From Powellomyces hirtus (taxonomy: Eukaryota > Chytridiomycota > Chytridiomycetes > Spizellomycetales > Powellomycetaceae): 64,000 bases of DNA. The translations under genes were made by a program, and so were the position numbers. Shown one piece after another: positions 56,309 to 64,000 of the stretch (positions are counted from its first letter, which is position 1; every line of letters begins with the position of its first letter). The notes beneath the pieces are model-generated. The model ran no database searches. It was given only the letters and a program-made list of their open reading frames with translations, and had not been told where the DNA came from. The stretch is from assembly GCA_025526995.1 (NCBI GenBank), contig JAHLKG010000011.1, forward strand, positions 310,001 to 374,000. The letters are read 5' to 3'.

Positions 56309-57772
56309 TGGGTGAATGTGGATGTGGTATGGAAAAGAGGCGCTGGGGGCAAACTTGTACGGACAGACAAACAACAGAGTGGAAAACGCGGATGAGAACG
56401 CGAGCTCTGAACGATGATGAGCGCTTCATTTATAGTCGCCATCTTTCCCCACAAGCTCGCATAAGGTCCGTTTTTCTTCCTCCCAACGCCACATTTGTGC
56501 GCTTGTGGGGAGACGACATATCCATCCTGATCTTGCTCCTTGGAGCTGATCATGTCCGCCTGTCCGTCCCAAGCACCCTTGACCACGGAGCACCGCGAAA
56601 CTGCATGTTTATGCGTCAATCCGTAGCTCACACCCCTCATCTCCCTTTCCCAATCCGCCCTCCATCTCGCACATCGTCATTTTGCGACATGCCAGGTCCT
56701 CCTTCCTCTGTCATGGGGAAAAACTGCTCCCCATGCGTAAACTTCGCTGTCAAATCAAGCAAGACACGCGTGTCGCGCGCGCGTACAGGCTATTCCCCTC
56801 AAACCCGCGGGTCCCCCCGATGCCGGGTGATCGAGCTTTTTTTGACATCCGCCGCAGCACAACATGGACGAGTTGATCGCCAGAGACACAGAATTTCACA
56901 CGGATCAAACGAGCGCGGAAAGTAATGCCAAAAAATACTATGTACTATCAACTCGTTTCGGGGTCCTACGCGCGCGCGTCATTGATCCAGAGTGCTTGTG
57001 CGACCAACAACCCACGTACAAACAAGGTTTGCTGATCTCTGCCATCCCGCTCGACCTCAATCACTCACTTTTTTGCTTTGCGAAATACGCGGTTGTTCCC
57101 TATCTCCAGTTGCCAGTGCATGTCGCCTTTCCGCCGATTGGGGCATCAGGTAGCGTGTCACCATGCTGACAAGACCAAGCTCTTCGTCGCGATGGCCACA
57201 TGGCATCGGAACCAACTTGTACGTAATATTAATTTGAAGAATGTTCGGTAACTTGAAAAATAGAACATCCCAAAATCCACAGAAATAGTTTGAAGGAAAC
57301 TCAATGCTCGTCCACCAGTAGTTATTGGCCTTAACGCACAAGTAAATGAACTATATGAGAAATCGTTGTTTCCACTAGTCTGGGGTGCAAGATGCCTGCG
57401 ATTGACGCCCTCCGCTGCTTTCGCCATCCTACACTTGTTGATCTCAGATATGAAGACAGATTTGGGGTGCTCTCGGCGCCGAGTTTGAGAGTCTCGTTCC
57501 TGATCTGGATTTCCCATCAAACGTTCGCATGAGTGGGGCCTATGAGGTGTCTCTGGCACCGTTATTCACGCTCGACTCGCCATTCCCGGCCTGCAATCCT
57601 GTAGGTAGGCTGGTTGGGATGTGCACTTAAATGCCAAGTTCGACGTCAAAGGATCAAACACCTCAGGCAAAAAAAAAACGAAACAGCCCGACATGTGGGG
57701 ATTACAATATGATGCATATACAATGTTTGGGATTTTTCGCGAAAGTAGCAGAAATTAAGGGCAAAATCCCAG
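56309..57772. other. Intergenic with a small candidate frame
   Basis: 1.46 kb. A frame opens at ATG 56864 (MDELIARDTEFHTDQ) and stays open for 101 codons. A plausible donor (CAAG|GTTTGC, about 57027) and acceptor (CTATCTCCAG, about 57110) occur inside, so it could be the start of an unrecognised spliced gene. No motif supports it. Confidence 0.3.
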
Positions 57773-60187
57773 TCAACCGCCATGTAGATTTCTTACGCTC
57801 AGCCCTCTTAAACGATTGATTGCTCCGGCCAGTTCCAGCATCCTCGGTCGCGCAAGATCGCCTACAATCCATCCAGTGGCAGACGTTTCCAGTAGTCCGC
57901 GTTCTCCGTGATCCCACATTGCATTCACCGCCCCAACGCACTCAGCAAGCGAACGGGTTCCGTCCTGCACATGGTCGCGAACGTGGAGGATTGCCGCAAC
58001 AATCGCCCGCGCTTGCGACCCATGCACGAGCTGTTCGAGCCCAGACAGGTCCACGTCCGTGCCATCGATGCTTATGCGATGTGCGTTCAGCGCTTTGCTT
58101 TTGCGAGGCGTAGTGGCTGCGATGACTTCCTGCCGGCCACAAGATCCCTGGCCGGCGGTTGGGATGAGAGGAATGCGCGGCGTGATCGACCCATACGGCA
58201 AATCTACAATAACAGACACAACTCAATGGTATCAGCTCTGAAGCAACCAAGCAAAAACAAAGTCACACCCACGCTCAATATTCAATCCACTCGGATACGT
58301 CTGGGCCACGCGTCGCGCCTTCGATGTCACGTCAGACGGCACATACGCCACCATAGAGATGACTAGGTCCGCTACGTCCATGTAACTACCACTTCCACCG
58401 GTGACCAAAATCGCCGAGCACTTTTTGTCAGAGTAGAGCGAGCGGACTTTACTGATGAGGGGAGTGATGGGTTCGTTGCATTTGCCCACCAGGACTGCCA
58501 TGCGCTCATCCTGAAAAAGCAGGTTGTTTGCGCATGTGTCTTCATCGAGGAGAAACCCCGAACAGCCAATCTGATGATGAAACGTGGGGAAGTTGATCAT
58601 CACACGGACTGTCTATAAATTGCGTGTACTTTGGAAGCAAATACCTCTAAGGCTTCTTGCATGTTGGCTGCCATGCTCGTAGACCCGGACGCGTCGGACG
58701 TACTCCACGTGGTCGTGTCCTTGCCAAACGGAAGATTTGATATGAACGGGGAGATATCAACCGAGGCGACGCTCCTGTAGGTCAGCATTTTGACGCTAAT
58801 GAGAATCTGACCATGAAGAGAGCAAAATGAAAGACTTACCTGCCATCTTCCGCATTGATTTTCATCACGTTTGCTTGCGTCACCACAAACTCACGTCCAT
58901 CGCCTTTGGGTGAGCACATACAATCATCACTACAAACTCTAAGAGTGCAGGCACGTCGACAATCATACTTACCAGGTATATGATTGTAGACACCCAACTG
59001 AAGGGCATCCAAAAGGGTAGACTTGCCATGAAAACCCCCTCCAACAATCAGCGTGATACCTTTCGGGACGCCTTAGAATGCGCGCAATGCACGTGTCATT
59101 TCGGGTGGCTTCTGATTTAACAGTCTGCTCCAGCAAGTATCTCACCCATGCCTGTTACGACGCCTCTGTTTGGACACGTCAAAGTGACTTCCAACGACGG
59201 CGGAGATTTGAATGGAACGACATGAGGTCCACACAAAGGCGTATCCTTGGCACCCGTTTCTCTCGGCAAGACCGCCCCATTTGCCACGAAGGCCAACAGG
59301 CCCGCATCATCCAACATATCCCGCAATGCAGTCTGATCTTCAACCGACTCAACGAAACGGAAAAGTTCACCCTCCGGGAACGCATTACACCTAAGCGTCT
59401 GTTGCGCGAGACCCGGAATTGTAACCGTCAACAGCTGCGCCGCTTGCATGCCGAGTATGCTGCGTCCTTGTGCCGGAAGGTTGATGGTCAGGCGTGCTTC
59501 TATGTACTCCGAGGTCATGCTAACGGACGTGCGTACCAAAACTTGCTGTCCAGGCGTATCAATGTGGATGTCGGCGCCTTTGCTTCCATGCCATCCGCCT
59601 CCTCCAGCATTGGCAACATTCAAGCTGCGATGCATGACGTGTTCTGCTATGCGGCGGGTCACGTAGTCTTCGGTCGCTGCACGCCGCGTTCGGGTTGAGA
59701 ATAGCGACAACGGGAACCCGGCCAAACTCTGAGAAAGCCGAACTCGGATTTTTGACGGCGCCGCATATGGGTCCTACGTATAGCGTGACATTCAGAGAAC
59801 GTGTCCGAGCACTCACGAGAAGCAGCTACTTACAGCTTGCACATGGTCCACAAACAACAAAATATTGCCGTCTTCAAATTCATAATAAGCTCGTTTAAGA
59901 TCCTTATAAGCAGCGTACGGGGCTCGCTCGAGGCCACGAAGCATGTCCGCCAACGCGCCTCCGGACCGTGCTGGAATGCCAATGTTCTCGCTGTCGGTTG
60001 TATTCCCACTCCTCCCGCCTGCACCGTCTCCTCCTCCTCCCGCTCCTACTCGCACAGAAGTGCCGCCCCGCTTGCCGCCATACTTTTCCCGGTAATATGC
60101 GCCACGTCCTCGGCCACCGCCGCGTCCACCACCTCCAGTACCTCTATTGCCACCACCGGCACCGCGGTCGTATGGCGTTCGAGACAT
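57773..60187 (-). CDS. ABC-class predicted ATPase
   Basis: Seven exons: complement(join(57773..58203, 58273..58570, 58645..58774, 58840..58903, 58973..59071, 59146..59773, 59834..60187)), 667 aa, in phase. Only the donor at 58273 (AGC|GTGGGT) is uncertain. Residues 1-70 are Gly/Arg-rich (RGG-type), unusual for the family and suggesting RNA contact. The conserved part includes LKRAYYEFED, IEARLTINLPAQGRSILG, Walker A GGGFHGKST (338-346) followed by LLDALQLGVYNHIPGDGRE, the Walker B-like GFLLDEDTCANNLL (D434/E435), TGGSGSYMDVAD and a final GDLARPRMLELAGAINRLR. This matches the family annotated as predicted ATPases of the ABC class, best known from bacteria and found in some fungi and plants. 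Its substrate is unknown. Confidence 0.88.
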
Positions 60188-62169
60188 TGTGGTTGCAAAT
60201 GGAAGATGCGCTTCTCTTCATGTGTGCCCTCGATGCTACGCTTGTGCAATCATGTCTCACGTGACTATAGCGTTCACACTTCAGGTCCACATTTGAGACT
60301 TTCATGCTGCCAACTACTGTAGGTCTTCGCTAGCACAGTAAGTCGATTCCTTGCGTGAATTACCTCACTGTTTCTCTGGGGTCGAATGTGTGCTTGCTAC
60401 TGTACCCTGTCTGTTATCGTACGACTGCTTACTCGATTGCCTTTTACCGGCGCGTTTTGCCAGCATTGGCTTCGGTGTCGTTCACTCTGATATTTCCGCA
60501 ACGCCCACATTGGGTTCATGATACTCCGTCATGGGCGCCAAAACATCCTTTTCACCCTCTCAGTTCTTATTGGTACTCTGCTCTACGGCTGGCCGCTAGC
60601 AGTACCCTGTCTGTATTCCCGCCTCATTTCAACCATTCTAGAATATGTGAGCACCAGGACGCATTGGCATCGCCTACGACAGCGTACGCTAAGGCCGGCC
60701 GTGCGAACATGCTCTGCTTTTATTGAATGATGGTGCTCATCTTGGACGCGGCTTTCCCTTGCCGGGCAATGTGCGGCGCAGAGCTGGGACTCGCGGCTCT
60801 TACTCTCGTGATAAAATCAACGGCACTGACGGCCATAGCCATTGTTGCCGAACAGCCCTTTCTGACTCTGCACTTTGCCACAAAGCTCATAGCAGTCCGC
60901 TGAGCAAGTTGTTCTCCTATTGAGTTCATTCCGGCCTTGGGAGCCACATTGTTGAAAACAATATGCCCCTCTCAGCGCTAAGTTCTCGATCAACGACGCT
61001 TGTCTCCCATCCAGAAAGCTGTGACCAAGAAACCAAAGCCCAGTAGCCGTGCTGGTTTCCTAAGCGGCTCATACCTCCACAGCGTTACTGACCCACTGCT
61101 CCTTCCCTCATTGCTGGTCGGCGCTTCTCGATTGAATTACTCACCCACTACCAGAAAAGACGACAACGAGACGTACATTTGAAAGTCAAAGACGTGTCTC
61201 ATCATTGCTGCAGTGATGGCGGGCACCCGCCCTTCTGAGTGTGAAAGTCGACCTGATTGCTGGTCTTGAACCGCCAATCCCTGGTGCTTACGCTTAGTGC
61301 ACACGCTTTGTTTTGATATCGGAGACGAATGACACCGATGATGTTCAAGCGCCGCCGCTATAATATACGCTGATCTTGCAGCTTCGTTTTGGGTACCGCT
61401 TTGCTCTATTTGCAGACTGTCTTGGGTCGCCTTCGCTGGTACGGCCCTAGTTGTTCTGGCAGCGACAAGACAGAAACGCCTCCACAAAACTCGGGCACTG
61501 GAACGCCCAAAGGGAGAAGGTAATGGATGTCCCGGTTGAAGCCACGATCGAAGTGTTTGCGTCCATGAAGGCGGTCAAGCTCGATCGTCTGAAGGTCTTC
61601 TTTGTCAACAAGAACATATCTCTTCGGCAAACGAGCTAGTACCCATGAGATTGAACGCGAAAGGGATACCTGATGTTGCTCGACATTTATTGCTCCCTGG
61701 ACGCCCGGCAGAGCTTCGTCTTACTTTGGGCTTTTGAATTGCTACAGATTTCATCGAGTCAATTTGCTCGTCAACTGTCATTCCTGGCCAATACCTGCTG
61801 CTTTGTGGACCGCGGTAAACCCCTCTACTAAGGATTTCAGAATCACCAACATCGAATTACTGCCTACTCTCGTCATTCTTATTGCGAGGAGATGCTTGCA
61901 AACATCATACGTGCAATGGTCAATACCCCGCAATCGTAGTGGCACTTGATCTTGGCTCAATATCAGCGTGGTTGAAGGCCGGAACGATAGATGGACTCCC
62001 CACAGCGCCCACCTTCGAGTACTGTATGAGCTACAACTCATCGCTGGTAGATAAGGAGCAGTCCGCATCCTGCTTCGACATGGCCGCCGGCCAATGGCCG
62101 TCCCTTGAGCGGAGTCGTGCACTGGTGAATGGGATCTGGATTTGCGCGATATAAACAGCAACATTATTG
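60188..62169. other. Gene-poor stretch, nothing recognised
   Basis: 2 kb with only short frames. ORFs around 60355-60726 (plus), 60720-60947 (minus) and 61137-61487 (minus) show no family motif. The sequence looks like decayed or non-coding DNA. Confidence 0.4.
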
Positions 62170-62470
62170 GAGGAAAGGACAGTGGTATCAGTGAGCTTTG
62201 AATTGGACGCTGTCTACTTGTCAATGAGGGAAGTGTCTTGAAGTGCATTCTGTGGCTCTGGTCAAACGAACTGGTTTTGGAAAAAGCACCTTACTTCTCC
62301 CGGATACTCGAGGGAGCGCAACATCCGATTTGCACTCTGCGTGTTACTGTGCCATCGCCGCGATCCCGCAGGAGGCGTTTCTGTTCTCCGAAACAGGCGG
62401 TCCAACATGGATCACATTGAGCGACGACCACATTCTGGGTAGCTCATGGAGCCGCATCCATCATGTCGGT
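62170..62470 (+). pseudogene. Decayed ABC-transporter (ABCC-like) nucleotide-binding fragment
   Basis: One frame from about 62243 reads SVALVKRTGFGKSTLLL, close to the ABCC consensus VgIVGRTGxGKSTLl with a Walker A. After only about 20 residues it continues AAIPQEAFLFSETG, matching the Q-loop block AIIPQdPvLFSGT, then a degenerate LSDDHILGS. The ~40 residues that normally separate Walker A from the Q-loop are about half deleted. No signature motif or Walker B follows, and stops lie on both sides. The piece is a relic, not a working gene. Confidence 0.55.
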
Positions 62471-62975
62471 TTGACAGCTCTATAGAGCTGCTGAGAGCTC
62501 TGATCAACAAGTGAACAGCTCCTATCAGGGAGCCAACTCCTGTCGATCGCGCGAGTTATCCTGTCTCATAGCAAAACCAGTTTCATATATTGCGCCTAGC
62601 GCCAGTCTGGATGTGGGTTTAGATGGGGACATTCTGTCATGAAGGCAGACAGGATCCTTGTGCTTAACTACGGTCGAGTTTCAAAAGTACATTCTAAGGC
62701 GTGGGTGGCCTAAGAAGGCCTGTTTTCTTCTGAACTCACTAAAAATTTGAAACAGCTCCGCTCCTCTGTTCACACCCTTCTCTCTTATGCCAGACGTTCA
62801 CTAAGGACCAGAGAAAGGAAAGGAGAGGCTGGTCCCTACCTCTCTGATCAGCACGGCTGCGGAAACTACATCTTCGATAAATATAAGTTGTTCGTAACCA
62901 AGTTAAAGTTCGAAGCGTGTGAGAAATCTGAGGTGTTGCTGCCTGGTGAGCAAGCCAAAAGGTAGCGCGCGCAAA
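62471..62975. other. Intergenic, nothing recognised
   Basis: About 500 bp between the ABC relic and tRNA-Lys. No gene seen. Confidence 0.4.
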
Positions 62976-63048
62976 AGCCCGATGCGGGTCTCGAACCCGC
63001 AGCCTTGAGGTTAAAAGCCTCACGCTCTGCCGATTGAGCTAACCGGGC
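62976..63048 (-). tRNA. tRNA-Lys (UUU)
   Basis: 73-nt cloverleaf on the minus strand. GCCCGGT pairs with ATCGGGC, anticodon loop CTTTTAA gives anticodon TTT, T-arm GGTTCGAGA. It shares most of its sequence with tRNA-Lys(CUU) at 45162. Confidence 0.95.
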
Positions 63049-63602
63049 GATAGAGATAGAGCCACTTAGGCTCAATACGACAACGACCACTTTATTCAGC
63101 TCTGCTTCAAGAGTGCGTACCTTCATTTGAAGCCTCGCATCACTTGGTGATGTGCTTTCCGTCATGGTTTCCCAATGCCGAGACAAGAACAGTGAGTGGA
63201 GCAATTGACAAGGCCGAGGTCGTTCTAAAGTTAGAAGCCAGCTGTCTCAGAATGCATTCATACTAAATTTCCCAGTAACCTGCGACGAAGGTGGCCAAGG
63301 CGGGGGCAACAGATGAAAACGAGTTTTATGTTGACTGTAGGGTTCTGTTGCGCTCCGTCTGTGTATCTATCACTCGGGGCTTTTCTAGCTTTGTTCAGTT
63401 CTGCGCGTGTTTGGCGGAACAAGCTTGGTTTTTGTTCGGAATTGCGACGCGTCGAGGAAACGGCCGTTTTTGCAAGCCTCGCTCCGTTCGTTTCTTGTTC
63501 ATATCTGTTACTTTCTGCGCATTTAAGTTTGTTGTTCCCCGTGGTCCCACACCCTCCAATTCGGAACGAACATCCCACGCAACACGCCGCACTCACCATA
63601 CA
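63049..63602 (+). promoter_or_regulatory. Upstream region of VPS74
   Basis: 554 bp between tRNA-Lys and the VPS74 start; it should hold the VPS74 promoter and leader. The frame stays open upstream of the start but lacks conserved sequence. Confidence 0.35.
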
Positions 63603-63878
63603 ATGTCGAGTGGGCTGACGCAACGTCGGAGGAACGCTGGCTCAGACAATGTCGAGGAACACGGCGACGGCGTCGGTGCGGGAGCACCCGGCACCCCAAA
63701 CACAGCGGACGCGCGGTCGCCCACCGAGCGACCAGACGCAGAAGACGATTACTACGACAGTGATGGCAAGGGTGGGAAGGGCGCGAACAACAAGCTGACT
63801 CTTCTCGAAGAGGTTCTGCTAATGGGACTCAAGGATGCACAGGGATACCTGTCGTTTTGGAACGATAACATTTCATAC
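63603..63878 (+). CDS. VPS74: Vps74/GOLPH3-like Golgi protein, first exon only
   Basis: ATG 63603 opens [11 protein letters not shown]; 92 codons to the donor TAC|GTACGT, with further exons beyond the window. The N-terminus is polar and basic-acidic as in GOLPH3. The conserved core then starts with [20 protein letters not shown] and [10 protein letters not shown], nearly identical to the family ([28 protein letters not shown]). Vps74/GOLPH3 binds PI4P at the Golgi and retains glycosyltransferases by packing them into COPI vesicles. The PI4P pocket and the rest of the domain lie outside the window. Confidence 0.9.
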
Positions 63879-64000
63879 GTACGTTAGCTGATACCCGGAA
63901 GACTTTGCCGACACCGAGAGAAGGATGGGAACATTACACGCTTGTCTACTTGCGAAAGGCACGACGGACGCACGCAATTGGTCACTAAATCTGTTTATCT

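Noticed and set aside
60720..60947. 75-codon minus-strand frame, Ala/Met-rich
   Set aside because: No family pattern and no splice partners; considered a small mitochondrial protein but not supported.

Overview
This window comes from a nuclear chromosome of a zoosporic (flagellated), early-diverging fungus, most likely a chytrid. The genes carry many short GT-AG introns (mostly about 45-90 nt, occasionally longer). Eight nuclear tRNA genes are scattered through it. The gene content is fungal: FYV7, an HNT1-type HIT protein, VPS54, VPS74/GOLPH3, a Pcl-type cyclin, a CBM48 protein of the Mdg1/Crp1 kind, and an LrgA/LrgB-type membrane protein. Two genes are typical of flagellated or pre-Dikarya lineages: a kinesin-8 of the KIF19 type, which in animals controls cilium length, and a T-box transcription factor. 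No bacterial operons, rRNA genes, CRISPR arrays or intact transposons were seen.

Layout. 0-2 kb: a proline-rich protein running off the left edge, divergent from FYV7. 2-5 kb: gene-poor, with a long orphan reading frame, a TATA box, a 73-78 bp tandem array in which every unit carries consensus 5' splice sites, and an imperfect hairpin. 5-10 kb: JMJD4-like JmjC hydroxylase, HIT hydrolase with two micro-exons, a mitochondrial protein, tRNA-Gln, and a SAM-domain protein with a tail anchor. 11.3-14.3 kb: Maf nucleotide pyrophosphatase and the LrgA/LrgB transporter, divergent from a 76-bp gap. 14.4-20.6 kb: one very large low-complexity protein (or two genes). 22-28 kb: PH-domain protein and VPS54. 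28.4-40 kb: four identical tRNA-Val genes, tRNA-Ile, a perilipin/LEA-like Ala/Thr-rich protein, the KIF19-type kinesin and a rhodanese-PTP phosphatase. 40-45 kb: gene-poor stretch, then the T-box gene and tRNA-Lys(CUU). 45.8-54.4 kb: repeat-expanded CBM48 protein, polyglutamine cyclin, RGS-DUF4395 membrane protein. 55-64 kb: secreted M14 carboxypeptidase, an ABC-class predicted ATPase, a gene-poor stretch with a decayed ABC-transporter piece, tRNA-Lys(UUU), and the first exon of VPS74.

Exon coordinates were worked out by hand. I required GT-AG (or GC-AG) borders, kept phase across each junction, and checked that the spliced length is a multiple of three. Many are therefore exact predictions, but no transcript or database was consulted. 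The genes do not form one pathway. Several fit membrane traffic (VPS54, VPS74, PH), signalling (PTP, RGS, cyclin) and flagellar life (kinesin). The least explained elements are the splice-site array at 3.4-4.0 kb, the orphan frame beside it, and two TATA boxes with no recognised downstream gene.
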